Notes: generated from the sequence alone by a model not told the origin. Shown: positions 24,137 through 36,540, counted from the first letter of the stretch. The stretch is 64,000 bases of DNA from Leucaena leucocephala (GCA_037074615.1 CM073547.1:1116001-1180000), one strand, 5' to 3'. Numbers and translations are program-made.

Positions 24137-25352
24137 ATGGGAGACATCGATCCCGCCTATGTACAATCCCCAGACCATCGTCCCAAGCCTAAACTGGTGG
24201 ATCCCGACACCGTCGCCGGTAAAATCCCCGTAATCGATCTCTCCAGGGAGAACGGAGAGCTGGTCTCTCAGGTGGGCAGTGCGTGTGAGGCCTGGGGATT
24301 CTTCCAAATCATCAATCACGGCGTGCCCGTCGAATTACATAGGAAGATCGAGATTTGTGCAAAAAAATTCTTCGATCAAAGCATGGAGGAGAAGAAGAAA
24401 GTCCAACGGGACGAAGTGAACTCGTTGGGGTATTTTGAAGGCGAGCACACTAAGAACGTCAGAGACTGGAAAGAAGTATACGATTATCTTGTTAAAAACT
24501 CTGCTGAATTCCCAGTTTCTCCCGATCTCCAAGACCAGGTATTGAGGACAATCACCAACCGATGGCCCCAATACCCTCCTGAATTCCGGTAATTTCAACA
24601 GTATTTGAGAAAACCTTACACAGATTTTCATTTTCTTAGAATATGGGTTTATATATGGTAAATTTGGTGGGGGCAGGGAGACATTGGAAGAGTATGGTCG
24701 TGAAGTAGAGAAGGTAGCATACAAGTTACTGGAGCTAGTTGCGTTGAGCTTGGGCCTACCAGCTCAGAGATTCCATGGATATTTCCAGGAGAAACAATTG
24801 AGCATATTGCGACTCAATTACTATCCTCCATGTCCCTTCCCTGACTTGGCTCTCGGAGTTGGGAGGCACAAAGATTCCGGTGCTTTCACTCTGCTTGCAC
24901 AAGACGATGTTGTCGGACTTGAGGTTAAGAGAAAATCGGACGGCGAGTGGATTCCTGTTAAACCTCTCCCACATGCCATAGTTGTCAATGTCGCCGACCT
25001 TCTTCAGGTATTAATTCTGCCCAAACAGATCATAAGAGCATGTCTTTCTTTATTCGTCGTCTCTTAACCAGTGATCTGGGGATTGGTGCAGGTTTGGAGC
25101 AATGGTAAGTATGAGAGTGTGGAGCACAGGGCGGTGGTGAACAGTGAGAAGGGAAGGATTTCGATTCCGTTCTTCTTCTTCCCAGCTCCGCATGTGATGG
25201 TGAAGCCATTGGAGGAGCTTGTGGACGAGCAGAACCCAGCGAGATACAGAGAATACAACTGGGGCAAGTTCTATGCCAACAGAATCTACGGTGATTTCAA
25301 GAAGCGTGAGGTCGTCAATCTCCAGATTCATCACTTCAAGATTTTGGATTAG
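24137..25352 (+). CDS. 2-oxoglutarate/Fe(II)-dependent dioxygenase, array gene 1
   Basis: Three exons: 24137-24588, 24677-25007 and 25092-25352, giving 347 aa. The N-terminal DIOX_N region includes IPVIDLS and WGFFQIINHGVP. The C-terminal 2OG-FeII_Oxy domain has the iron triad His215-x-Asp217 (GVGRHKDSG) and His273 (VEHRAVVNS), and the 2-oxoglutarate anchor Arg283-x-Ser285 (GRISIPFFF). All catalytic residues are present, so it should be active. Such soluble cytosolic enzymes couple 2OG decarboxylation to hydroxylation or desaturation of small molecules. The best family match I recall is the AT3G19000/AT3G19010 group, whose substrates are poorly settled. The start MGDIDPAYVQSP aligns with that group and with genes 2-4 (MxEVD.AFIQ). 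It is the only array gene that keeps the intron at LQ|VW, so it is probably nearest the ancestral structure. Confidence 0.92.
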
Positions 25353-25715
25353 CCATTATCTTTAGCTTCATCCATCCATTTACAGTAATGTGCTGCTTTT
25401 CTCTTATCCCTAATAAAATATGCGCCAGGTAGTAATTACAATGTCAAAACAAGTTCTATCTGCTTTCTCTGTTCGTGTATTATCATTCGAAATGGTGCTA
25501 ATAAAGTGGATTCTACCTTCGGTGACATCCCAGGCATTATTTTCTTTCTCTTCATCTAAGTTTTGGAATCTGTTTCGACACATCTGGGCCTGTTAGGAAC
25601 GAGAGCCGAAAAGGGAGTTGCACTGGAGGAAGAAGCTGTGAAAAAGGTGAGGGGGAAGGGAAAAAACAAAACAAAAACAAACAGCAAACACCCTACAAGT
25701 GCTTAGGAAAAACCC

Positions 25716-25735
25716 GTCCAGGTTCAATGAACCTT
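25716..25735. promoter_or_regulatory. Dyad motif copy a (GTCCAGGTTCAATGAACCTT), orphan
   Basis: Exact match to the array motif GTCCAGGTTCAATGAACCT, whose core AGGTTCA-A-TGAACCT is a 7+1+7 dyad. It lies 364 bp beyond the end of gene 1 with no gene downstream for 3.7 kb. About 170 bp that follow (aatccagatctaccat...gatccagagccagca...ggccttttaaaatataaagaataaa) match the sequence after copy c at 44529, so the site belongs to a duplicated promoter left without a gene. Confidence 0.65.
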
Positions 25736-26317
25736 GAAAAATATAAAGAATAAAAAACAACTCAAAGATTTACCATTTTTTTGGTACGAAATCCAGATCT
25801 ACCATAAGAAGATCCAGAGCCAGCATTATTTAGCAAATTAATCCGAGAAATAATTTGAATGGCCTTTTAAAATATAAAGAATAAATTACATGAACTTCTT
25901 TGGATTTTATTAGACAGGAAGCAATTAACTGTGAAAATTTGAAATAAAATACTGTAATGTTAATAAAATTAAGGAATATGGGTAATTCACGTACATATAG
26001 ATACTCTCTCTTTCCTTAATAATCATGTCTAGTACTCCACTATTTTGCCATTTTAGATAATTGTTGAGCCTAAAGAGAGGGAGTTATCGAGTATTCTTTT
26101 CCTATTAGAAAGTTTCAAATTCTTGATCTTTTTTTTTACAAAAATAAAGTTTATATATATTTAACACATATCCCTTATTAAGACTAAGATATAGTCATAT
26201 AGTTTAAAAAATATTTATAAAAAATTTACAAAATCATTGAACTCTGACAAAAATAATAAAAATTAAACTTATGTCTTTGTGATATATAAGTTAATTCTTT
26301 ATCATATATACTAACTT

Positions 26318-26491
26318 CTTTTTTTTGTTTACTCAGTTTATTGAAACTTTATCCTAACTATATCCGGATTCGACCTGCGTCGTGTATCTGGCTATGGTAG
26401 GTAAGTTTCTCAACAGGAATTTTCTACATACGCCAAAACTCAAACTCGAAACCTCGTTTAAACGATATCGAACCATTTATCACTCGGGTAC
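26318..26491 (-). mobile_element. tRNA-type SINE with target-site duplication
   Basis: On the minus strand the element starts with a box-A-like segment (cccgagtgataaatgg) and a box-B-like segment (ggtttcgagtttgag), runs through gtcgaatccggatatag, and ends in an A-rich tail (the plus-strand t-run at 26318-26326). The 8-bp direct repeat actaactt lies exactly outside both ends, at 26310-26317 and 26492-26499. The length (174 bp), polymerase-III-like head, tail and duplication fit a plant SINE. Family name not assigned. Confidence 0.65.
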
Positions 26492-29469
26492 ACTAACTTT
26501 TTAATTATTATTTTTTTACAATAATTTCTTAATCTTAGTAAAGAGAAATCAATTTCTTTTTACATCACCCAACAACCGCGGGCCAGGTTGTTGATTTGGA
26601 GAGAACAAGCGCATAGGTTCAAGCCCGAGGAATGACATTATCCGACTTTGCAAGAAGCTACTGTTAACAAATGACCATTAAATTAAACGAAATCATGGCA
26701 ACTCTTGCATACTGGCATTCCCATAATCAGCATTCATTCATCAATCAACAGACCAAAAATAATTATATCAATCAGATTATGTAAAAAAAAAAGAAACATT
26801 GAAACCCATCATTTGTAATTGGTAACAAATCCACGTACACGCCAAATAATGACACCAACAGAATTCTCCCTGCAATCACCCAAAAGTGCATATGGATTCA
26901 CTCCTACAGAAGCCCAACTATTATTATCATGTTTTTTTATATGATGATCGAGTATTGCTAGGGTAAATTGAAAATGGTTCTTATAAAAATATTTTTTGTG
27001 TTCAAACAAACCCAAACCTTATATTTTAGTAGTTAAATTTTAATAATTTTGTAAAAGGCTATATCTCAAAAATTTATTTTGTAATCCTATAATAAAAATA
27101 GTACGAGGAAAGAAAAAGAGAAAAAGATATGAGGAGAAGATGCTAAGCCCAATTATGATTACTATTATTTTACATGACTAACTAATTATGTTAAATGTAA
27201 GTACTATTTAGATCAATTGAAAATAACTCATTTAAAAATATTTTATATATTCTCAAATTTAAAATTTTATATTTAAATGACCAAACCCTCTTAAACTATC
27301 ATTAACCCCTTTTACCATGGGATGTTCATAGGTCTCTCATTGGCTCGCTGGGTATCTTTTTCACAGGAGGGAAGTGGACAAGAAAGGGTTTTCCCACGCA
27401 GTACCGACAAAACGAAGCTGCCAAATTGATTTATCTTTTCCCTTCAATAGCACGTGAAGGCTGACGTGTATGGCCTCATTTTCAAAAGCAATGATAATTT
27501 TTTTTTGATAATTTAAAAGCAATGATAATTGATCCAAAGAAGTAAAGAAAAAATTGCGAATCTGAAAAGATCCGGCGGCTGCTATTCGTGGGTCATTTAT
27601 AAAACCAGGTGAAGCACTGGCTAGGGTGTAGGACTAGTGGGGCAGAGTGGGTTTGAGTTATACAAAATAATTGAACCCCTCCAACTGAATTATTATGTGT
27701 ACAGCACCACACGAGTCAAGAGCTTTTAAGACTTGTTCAGTTAGAAAAAGAAAAAAAAGAAAAGAAGGAAAAAAAAATGAACTCTTTTTTTCGTCTAATT
27801 TATAATTTTTTAGGGAGAGAGAGTCAAAAATTTAGCTCATATCTCTTCCCTTTCCTAAATTTTGTCTATTTAAATTAGTTTTTTTTTTAAAAAAAATACT
27901 AAAATTTAGGATAATTATATCCCAAACAGTTCTTTGTACATAAAAGTTATATTGCGTCTTCATACATGATCTTTGTCAAATTATCGAGTGGGTTCATTAT
28001 AGAAGTATTCACGTCGTTACTATTATTGTGGCAATTGCCATTGCTTAAGTCTTCTCCACACACTAGTTTATGGTTAGTTATTTCTATTGGCCATCGTTGT
28101 TATATATGTGTTCTCCAGGGGTAAAGGTTTTTTAAACTATATTCTCATATTCTTAATTTTAAACTGTGTTTTGTGCAAATTTTATGGCTAACACCAAGCT
28201 TCTTATCCATATTTAAGTATTATAGAAACTATTTTAGCTTCACATTACTTCCATGTTAGTCGATTTAATGTTATAGTTTATATGGTTCTTTTATGTTGAA
28301 TATTTTGATTTGTTGATATATGATTTTTGTCTTGCTATATTAGATAGACTTCATAACTGAATACTTTATACTCATGTGTCGATGGCTTAAATTGCATCAA
28401 AGAACAATAACACTACTTGCGTCAAAGAGTTGTACGTCTCGTAATAATATCAACTCCATTTTATTAGGTGAACACTAGCTTTCTTGACTGATTGACATTA
28501 TTAGTTTTGAAGGTCAAAATCTTGTTTAACATCTTCTAACTATGTAAACTCAAGTTTGTTATTGGAAAATGAGCTTCCATAATCGAAGAATATTGAGTTT
28601 TAGATGTCAAACTTGTGTTCAACATCGCAAATCCTTTTAAACTAGGGTTATTTGTAAAATTCAGAGTTTTTCCTACAACAGCACTTGATCTTCAAACGTT
28701 AGACGCTAGTTGTGAACCAACATACCAGTGGCAAAAGCTTCTTTGCCTAGTCTTAGCCATCGCTTTAGATGCGTATTCATCGTAGGCACCTTAATTCATG
28801 GCATTCTATGGTTACGTGACTGAAAACGCTAGTTGCAATAGGTTAAACAATTCAATAAATGGAGTAAGAGGGCTAAACGTCAGTTCAAAGAAGAGACGAT
28901 CAAAGCACAGAGAGAGCAAATGGTTCTTGTTTCCAAACAACCCTTTACTTAATATGGTTTTAAAACGTAGTGACTGAATCTGGACAAGGAGATTTTAGAT
29001 AAAAAAAACTCTCATATTAAAACTCGAGTTTAGAGAAAAAAATTGACTTAAATGTACGCCTAGGATAACATTAAAACTCAAATTTTGTTAAAAAGATTGA
29101 TTACTTACATGAGTTTATTAAACTCTATTTTTTAACCAATTACTCCATTTTTATCATTTTATATGAGTAATTTTTCTAAAAAAAATCTTATTTTCATACA
29201 CAGTTTTATTAATTTTAAACAAAATATATAATAGTAAATTAACCATATCACTTCTTCCCCTTTCCTCTTTTACCCAAATAAAATATCATTAAAAATACAT
29301 TCCTTCTTTACACTTCCAATCAAACTAAACAAAAAAATTTTAAATTCTTCCCTTCCCTTTCCCTCCATGTCCTTCTTAGTCTAACGGTATAAAAGTTTTT
29401 TATTAAGTAAAAGATCGTATGTCTGACATTCTAATTAAAGAAACACGCTCAACACATGGGCTTGAGATG

Positions 29470-29832
29470 TGATGTGGCACACAGTAGTGAGGAAGAAGAG
29501 TCTATGCGGAAAAAAAAAACATAGCGAAGAAAGAAACGGCGGTGTCCCGTGCGGAACTGTGGAGATTTGTGCAGTTATGGAGCAATGATAAGTATGAGCG
29601 TGGAGCACAGGGGGTGGTGAACAGTGAGAAGGAAAGGATTTCGATTCCGTTCTTCTTCTTCCCAGCTCCGCACGTGATGGTGAAGCCATTGGAGGAGCTT
29701 GTGCACGAGCAGAACCCAGCATGATACAGAGAATACGACTGGGGAAAGTTCTATGCCCACAGAGCCTACAGTGAGTTGAAGAAGCGAGAGGTCGAAAATC
29801 TCCAGATTCATCACTTGAAGATTTTGGATTAG
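29470..29832 (+). pseudogene. 2OGD relic: promoter piece fused to exon 3
   Basis: 29575-29832 is a copy of gene 1 exon 3, beginning exactly after an acceptor (tttgtgcag). It encodes WSNDKYER, VVNSEKERISIPFFFFPAPH and the C-terminal LQIHHLKILD. A deletion removes the VEH segment with the third iron ligand, and a TGA follows QNPA in place of the Arg codon before YREYDWGKF. Similarity to gene 1 continues through the 3' flank to about 30030 (tgtgctgctt, gtcaaaa, tatcattcgaaat). Upstream, 29470-29510 (tgatgtggcacacagta...ggaagaagagtc) matches 36541-36585, which lies 5' of the next array pseudogene. So a promoter-side piece is joined almost directly to exon 3, with exons 1-2 deleted. It cannot encode an enzyme. 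Confidence 0.85.
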
Positions 29833-32800
29833 CCATCTTCATAGGCTTCAATCATCCATATGTGATATGTGCAATGAGGGCCGCATATGATAAATAAATG
29901 TGCTGCTTCAATCTTATATATATATCAACTATAAGTTTATGCCAAGTAGTATTTACAGTGTCAAAAAAAAACCTTATCTATTTTCTGTTCATCTATTATC
30001 TATCATTCGAAATAGTGATAATAAATGGAATCTGACAAACACTTTTTCGTGGGGTAGGGGGAGGGTTCAGTGCACACTGCTCTGAATCATCTAAATCTAT
30101 ATACAACAATTTTTAACTTAATGTTTTTTTAAATTATATCAGAACTGTACGAATTAAATCTAAACATCTCAGATTGGATACTCATCGCTTTCATCACCAA
30201 AGGCTAAGCGCCTGCCCTGATTCCCTTTTTCAATCCCCCTTGGAACCTGATTCAATACTTATCATTGTGATGACATCTTCACCGTCTAATATAGTTTCAA
30301 GAAACAGTTTAGATTTAAAATTTTCGAAGCCAAACTTTTGTTCAGTGTTCAGAAGTATTATCTTCGATCAAGTTTTCAAGTTTTCCATAGCGGTAGAGTA
30401 TTATATATTAGATTTTTTTTCTTCAAATTGATTTTTCGTATCAATATGGTTAAACCAATTTTATAAAGAAAGAGTTCTGTGAATTATATATAGCAGCCAA
30501 GAGTTACAAGGATTAATCGAATTCATCCGTGTCATCTAAAGGTCATTCGTCCAATTGATATGTCGGTCCATAATTTATCGGTTGGAAGGAAACTTCGTGT
30601 TTAAATGGGTAAATGTTTTTCACTAAGATAAGGGTAAAACAACTTTAATATTAATTTCTAACATTAAATTTGGGGGAAAAAGTCATCTTCTTGGTTCCTT
30701 CAATCCTCCAAAGGAGTTATCGTCCTACGAATCTCCCCTTTCTGGAATATTGTAAAACCAAAGAGGGTATTGATTTGCCCATGCTTGGCAAGTGTGTTGG
30801 ATGAATCTCAGATCGGGGCGGCTGAAATATCAGTTGTTGAAGTGCCCATAAGCCATTGGAGCAAGTTTTGATGGAGGGGCATGCCACTTGAGAACAGTCA
30901 CAAGGAGGTAAAGGTGAGAACTGAATGGAAGCTTGAGGAGGCTATCATATGCAAAACAGATTTTGATTCCCCAACCAACCAAACAAGTTTATAATCGATA
31001 TCATTTCTCAGCCACTATATTGAACGGTTCTCAATATTGTCATCCCTCCGAACATATATTTTGGTCATAGACCGGTGCTTCTTAATATTGGACTATTCAA
31101 ACTATAACCAAAAGCTTGCCACATGTCCATGATATGAACGTATCTTCTTCTTCTTGTTTGTTTGTTAATATGAACAGCCAGAGGGTATGTTAAAGTTAAC
31201 GTGGGCGAAGCTGAATCGTGTGGATGCTCTTTTTTTAATAGGACTGTTCATCTTTTTCGTCTCTGCTTTGAGGGAATCTTGTGGATGGAAGTGTGTTGTC
31301 AATTACAAATGGCAAGTGGACAAGAGAGCTTGTCCCCCTCAGTAAAAGCAGAGTAATATTGCCTCATCAGTTTGATTTTCTAAGGCAATAATAATTGAGC
31401 CAAAGAAGATAAAGCCAAGAAAAATAGATTGCGAATCTTAAAGAAGAGAGAGAAAATTTTTTTTTATATAATTTTTTTTTATGATAAGATACTTGAAATA
31501 TCCGTTATCTTTAAACGATATTAATATTAATATTAATATTAAATAATATAAATTATTTATTATTTTTAAATATAAATTTAAATATTTAATAGTTAGGATA
31601 TTTTTCTAAATATTATGATTGAAATTATAATAAAATAATAATTTATAAAAATTAAATATACTATAAATAATAAAATAATATTTTATAAAAAATAAATATA
31701 TTATAAATAATTACATATTTTATCTTTCGTTAGTTAAAATCTGCTTTATAAAACCACGTGATGCACCCGTGTATGGCCCTGGAGGCTCATTTAGAGAATA
31801 AAGATAGAGATTAAGCTTACCTTTTTTAAAAAAAATTATAAAAAAAAGTCAAATATTTAATTTTTTAATATAAAATATGACATAATTAAAAATAATTACA
31901 ATACAGACGCTAAATTTAAAATACTAGAATTACACTTCTTGAATCTAAAGCCCTGAAATAAAGTAAGAAAAAAAACGAAGAGCGGAGAGAGCATGAGTCG
32001 TGTTTTCCGTGGGACTAAGAAAAAGCAAATAATGGGGGCCAGTGAGAAGAAAAGCGAGGAAGTGAAATAAAGATAGAAAAAATGATTGAGAGAGAGAGAG
32101 AGAGGAAGAGAGAGTAAAAGAAAAGTAATGGTTTCAGTTTTTTTATACAATTAAATTATTTTTCACAAATTTTAAATATATTTATTTTTAAAAATTATTG
32201 AGGCATTAAATTTTGATTAGGGGTAGATAATATTTAAATGACTCCATCAACCGATAACTTTTAAAACATTAAAAAGTCCTGGTTATTATTTAAATAATTA
32301 TTTCATTGGGGCATTTTATTTGATACCCGTTTACAATTTCTTCTGTAAATACAATACTTTGTTAATAATGATGTGCAACATTAATTTTAAAAAAACAGAG
32401 TCTTTTTTCATAAATCAATAATATATATTATCGGACATATACCTTATGTGTTTTATATTCAGCTCTGCCTTGTTTATCTTCCATTTGCGCTATATATTTC
32501 CGATCATATTCAGTCTGAGTTCTTAATCCTAAATCTCTTTATAGGTCGCAACTAGCCTTCTAAATTAAACAAAAACATGTTACAGAACACGTGATTTATT
32601 TTAAATTTCAACAACATCTCGTGCATGGCGAAGTCCTTGCCCAATTTATTACATTTTTTTTCTATGTACAAAAATTATTAAAAAAAAATTAAGCTTATCT
32701 ACCATCTAAAGGTAAAATAAAATCTCATTTTCTTCTATATGATATTAATATAAGATAGGGTTAGCCGTCTATTATTTTTAGGTATACATTTAAATATCTA

Positions 32801-34252
32801 AAAGTTATGATGTCTCTCTAAATATTGTAATTTAAACTATAATAAAATAGTACTCTTTAAAAATTAAATATATTTTAAATGATCGTATGTCTTATATTTT
32901 CATCTACTAAACCCAGAGACAAAAAGTAATTTATTACACATCTTGTTTTCTCTTCAAGGGTCACTTTTATAAGGGAAATAATATGATGATTCATATAAAC
33001 AATTTCTTCAACTCCTAAAGAAATTATTTTATGGGGAGATAATTTCCTTATACAACGCGTTTTGTTTCATTTTAGGTTTTACCAGTTGTAAATGAAAGAA
33101 AATTTATTTTTTTAAAAAATAATAATTAAATATTAAGTATATATATGTTAGGAAATATCAATGTGAACGATATTGGAGAAAAATTTCAAATAATGAAAAT
33201 AACAAGGAAATATAAAAACTAAGATAACAATGTGAACATAGAGGATGGGAAATGAGGGGAAAAAGGAGCAGGAAAATGGTAAAAGAAGAGTGTCTCAAAG
33301 GCGCACTGGTCGATATTTTTTAAAATTGACGAGGAGTGAGGACCATGCTCCTTATCATATCAACTCAGAGCACTGATTCAGGACCACTTGCCTTAGTTGT
33401 GCAAAATTGACTTTACACTATTAAATAATTATTGGGAAGAATTTTATTTCGCAAAATGTTTTTTTGTTGGTGCAATTTTTTTTAAAAAATCAGATTTATC
33501 TATAATTTAAAGAAAAGGCGAAGTCTCCATTTCTCTTAAATAATATCAATATCAAATAGAGTGAACTATTAATTATCTTCAAACATAAATTGAGATACCT
33601 ATAAATTAAAATATCTCCTTAAATACTGTGATTGGGACTACATAATTGTATTATTAAATTTGTTACTCCCTCCATATCATAAATAAAAAAATTAGAATAT
33701 AAAACATGATTTATTTTATATCCTAAAATTATAATTTTTTAAAAAATATTTATATACAATTGTATATATTGAGATAATTTCTATTAAAAGTAGTACAAAT
33801 AGACATACATAATTAGAAGATATTTTAGAAAAATCAATACACAGTCATTACAAATAATTAATTTAACTATTTTTTTAATTTATTTAAATTAATTAAATAT
33901 ATCTTATATTAAAAATTAAAAGTAATATAAAATATAATTTATACTATATCTTATATTTAGAATTAGATAAATATATAAAATCTAGCTGTAATAGAAAAAA
34001 CAAGTATGCACTAAGAAAGATCATTAAAGAAAGCATTTTTAAAGTTTTAACACCTTATGAGTAAAGATGAGGGTATATTAGTGTAGTGCTGTTGTAGCCT
34101 ACAGTCATGGAAGCTTCTAGATAAAAAATGAAAGAACAAGGAGGTATATTAGGAAAAAAAAAAATTCATTAATTGTACGAGCAGAAAGTCTCTGCTCCAA
34201 GTGATAGAGGACAACACGGAGCAAAAACACAGGGTGGTGCATACATAGAGCT
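29833..34252. other. Array spacer 2, AT-rich with duplicated blocks
   Basis: Holds the rest of the relic 3' flank (to about 30030) and a second copy of the spacer block (31308-31445). Three related AT-rich repeats (about 31480-31740, 32695-32920, 33490-33670) share gata-ttaatat, atttaaatat-taatag and a-ctataataaaata strings. There is also a GA microsatellite at 32089-32104. The stretch 30750-30960 has coding-like composition (EISVVEVPISHWSKF then a stop, then MPLENSHKEVKV) but I do not recognise it. Confidence 0.45.
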
Positions 34253-34279
34253 CACCGTTCAAGAGTAGATCTGGTGTTC

Positions 34280-34288
34280 TATATAAAG
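34280..34288 (+). promoter_or_regulatory. TATA box of 2OGD gene 2
   Basis: tatataaag, 91 bp upstream of the ATG at 34380 and followed by aggcg. The same arrangement (TATA, then a G-rich gcg) precedes array genes 3 and 4 and the pseudogene at 36831. Just upstream, 34253-34270 (ccgttcaagag) may be a degenerate left half of the array dyad motif. Confidence 0.6.
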
Positions 34289-34379
34289 AGGCGTCGTTTC
34301 CCGCTTGATTCACATTTCCCAACCAATAGGCATTACCCACTTCATTCTCATTCTCTCAGTCGTATCAGAATCGTCGTCC

Positions 34380-35501
34380 ATGGGAGAGGTAGCCGGAGCT
34401 TTCATTCAACAACCTCACAACGGGACCAACCCCGATGACCAAGGCATCCCTGTCATCGATCTCTCTTGCCCCGACGTCGATGCCCTCGTCAGCAACATAG
34501 GCAGTGCTTGCAAGCAATGGGGAGTCTTTCAGGTCATCAACCACGGCGTTCCGACGGACATCCGCCAGAAGACGGAGGGAGTGCAGCGGGAGTTCTTCCG
34601 TCTGAGCTCGGACGAGAAGAGGAAAGTCAAGAGAGACGCCAAGCAGGTGTTAGGGTATTTCGACGCAGAACGCACCAAGGACCGCATAGATTGGAAGGAG
34701 GTGTTTGATTTCACTGGGCAAGAACCCACTCTGGCCGCCGCCTCCGTCGACCCTGAAGACGACAGAGTGGCTCACTGGCAGAATCAGTGGCCCGAAAAGC
34801 TTCCTGGGATGAGGTAAATGAATTTCACATCATGACGTGGAGTTTAATTATTAGACATGTAAGATAAGTGATGAAATGTGTTGTGACGTGCTGGAACGAT
34901 GGACAGAGAGGCATGTCTGGAATATGCGAAGACCATTGCGGAACTGGGTATGAGATTGTTGGGGCTGATCGGGATGAGCTTGGGGTTACCGGCAAAGAGG
35001 TTCGAAGGATTCTTCAAGGACCCGACCCATTCCCTGAGACTATTATACTATCCACCAAATCCTTCTGCTTCTGGAGGGGTTACACTCGGGGTGGGGGCTC
35101 ACACGGATATTTCGATTTTCACAATTCTTGCTCAGGACGATGTGGGTGGGCTTCAGGCGATCAGAAAATCGGATGGGGAATGGGTGGAAGTGAAACCCAT
35201 ACCGAATGCATACGTCATAAATCTGGGGGATATTCTGCAGGTGTGGACGAATGGAGCATACGAGAGTGCGTTGCACAGGGTGAGGGTGAACTCGGAGAAG
35301 AAGAGGTATTCAATAGTGTTCTTTCTGTATCCGTCGCACTATACGATGGTGGAGCCACTGGAGGAGATGACGGGGGAGCAAAACCCGCCAAGATACAGGG
35401 CTCACAACTGGGGCAAGTTCTTACTGACGAGGAAGGGCGGTAACATCAAGAAACCCAACGGTGAAGAAACTCTAGAGATTAAGCACTTCAGGATATATTA
35501 G
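34380..35501 (+). CDS. 2-oxoglutarate/Fe(II)-dependent dioxygenase, array gene 2
   Basis: Two exons: 34380-34813 and 34907-35501, giving 342 aa. The second intron of gene 1 is absent; ctgcag and gtgtgg (LQ-VW) are contiguous. The start MGEVAGAFIQQ aligns with the family. The N-terminal part has IPVIDLS and WGVFQVINHGVP. The catalytic core has His210-x-Asp212 (GAHTDIS), His268 (SALHRVRVNS) and Arg278-x-Ser280 (KRYSIVFF), so it should be functional. It differs from its neighbours at sites that may set specificity: HTD instead of HKD, PPNPSASGGVTL instead of PPCPSPxLAL, and ALHR instead of VEHR. This makes it the most diverged intact copy among genes 2-4. Substrate unknown. Nearest relative is the broken copy at 36831. 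Confidence 0.92.
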
Positions 35502-36540
35502 TTCGTTATTAGTTAGTATGTGCAAATTTGTGAGAGAAATAAGGGATGGGATAAGTAACGAATATTCAATGATGTTGAATGTGCGTTCGGAGTTATTATG
35601 GCATTGTTAGTGTATGCGTGGAGTGTCAAGTGTGGCGTTTGTCTCACTGAAAGGTGGTCTGCTGTGTTTCTTGTCTGATTACCGTGATCTCAATACAATG
35701 AATAACCCATCTATCTATTTCCCTTCGCGGCCGTAACCACCACTAAACTATTATCTTCAGTTCTTTGTCGTCAAAGGGAACTGAGGCCACATGGCATTAT
35801 ATTGGGCATACCTTATATTTAATATTTGATAATATTTTTAATATAATTGTGATGCATTCTTAATATTTTAATAAATTATATAGAGCTATTACTATTCAAA
35901 TAAAAAAAAATAAAATATATAGTGCTAAATAACAAATTAGGGAAGTAAAGACTGCGAATCTCAAAGAATCCGGCCTCTCCTGTGTTATAATTATAATTAC
36001 AATTGGCAAAATAAAAATATCATCATCACAACTGTGTTCGATCAAATCTTGAAGTTTGCACTGCATAAATCATCAAAAAGTTATATGTTTCTAGTAATGG
36101 CCTCATTTATATACTCTTATGCTCTTATTCACTCTCAATATATTCAACAAAAAACAATTTATAAATTCCTATCTTAAAATTTAATAATTTTTTAATTTTA
36201 TCTATATTTAATATATATATTACTTTTCAATGGGACAATAGTCTGAATAATAATAAATGAAAGTAAATTATACAGTTATATAAAAATTTAATAAAATAAC
36301 TTATAAATAAAATAAAAAATTATTTTTTTGTATCTATTTAATCAGGAGTATATCTTAAATCTCATATTTTAAAATCAGAGTTGATTGATTAGAGCCCACA
36401 TGAATGGGCAGCTGCTACTGCAAATCGTGTGGAACACAGGCTAGCTAGGAGCGCAGTCTTCAAGGTTTTTTACCTACCCATCATTTTAAATTGGTCAACT
36501 TTCGCAGTTCGCTGAAATTTTAAATGTTTAAAGCGGCTGG
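35502..36540. other. Array spacer 3
   Basis: 3' flank of gene 2, AT-rich sequence and, at 35935-35990, a third partial copy of the spacer block (gggaagtaaagactgcgaatct...aatccggcc) seen at 27355 and 31308. No gene. Confidence 0.45.

Larger units (their letters stand above)
25353..29469. other. Array spacer 1 with relict duplicated promoter pieces
   Basis: Contains the 3' flank of gene 1, the orphan dyad motif (25716), a SINE (26318-26491) and, at about 27355-27620, a block (gtggacaagaaagg, aatgataattgatccaaagaag, attgcgaatct, gatccggcggctgctattc) that recurs at 31308-31445 and partly at 35935-35990. The rest is AT-rich. A short segment near 29375-29428 (agtctaacggtataaaag) looks like a SINE head but is too short to call. 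No intact gene. Confidence 0.5.

Noticed and set aside
25716..25735. Dyad motif as tRNA box B (GGTTCAA)
   Set aside because: No box A, anticodon arm or acceptor stem can be formed around any of the seven copies, and two of them sit just upstream of TATA boxes of protein genes.
26575..26640. Possible tRNA (ccgcgggccaggttgttg...ggttcaagcccgagg)
   Set aside because: The T-arm-like part is present but no matching acceptor stem or anticodon stem can be drawn.
34868..35443. 191-codon overlapping frame inside gene 2
   Set aside because: Shadow frame in a GC-rich exon; the other frame contains the complete 2OGD catalytic core.
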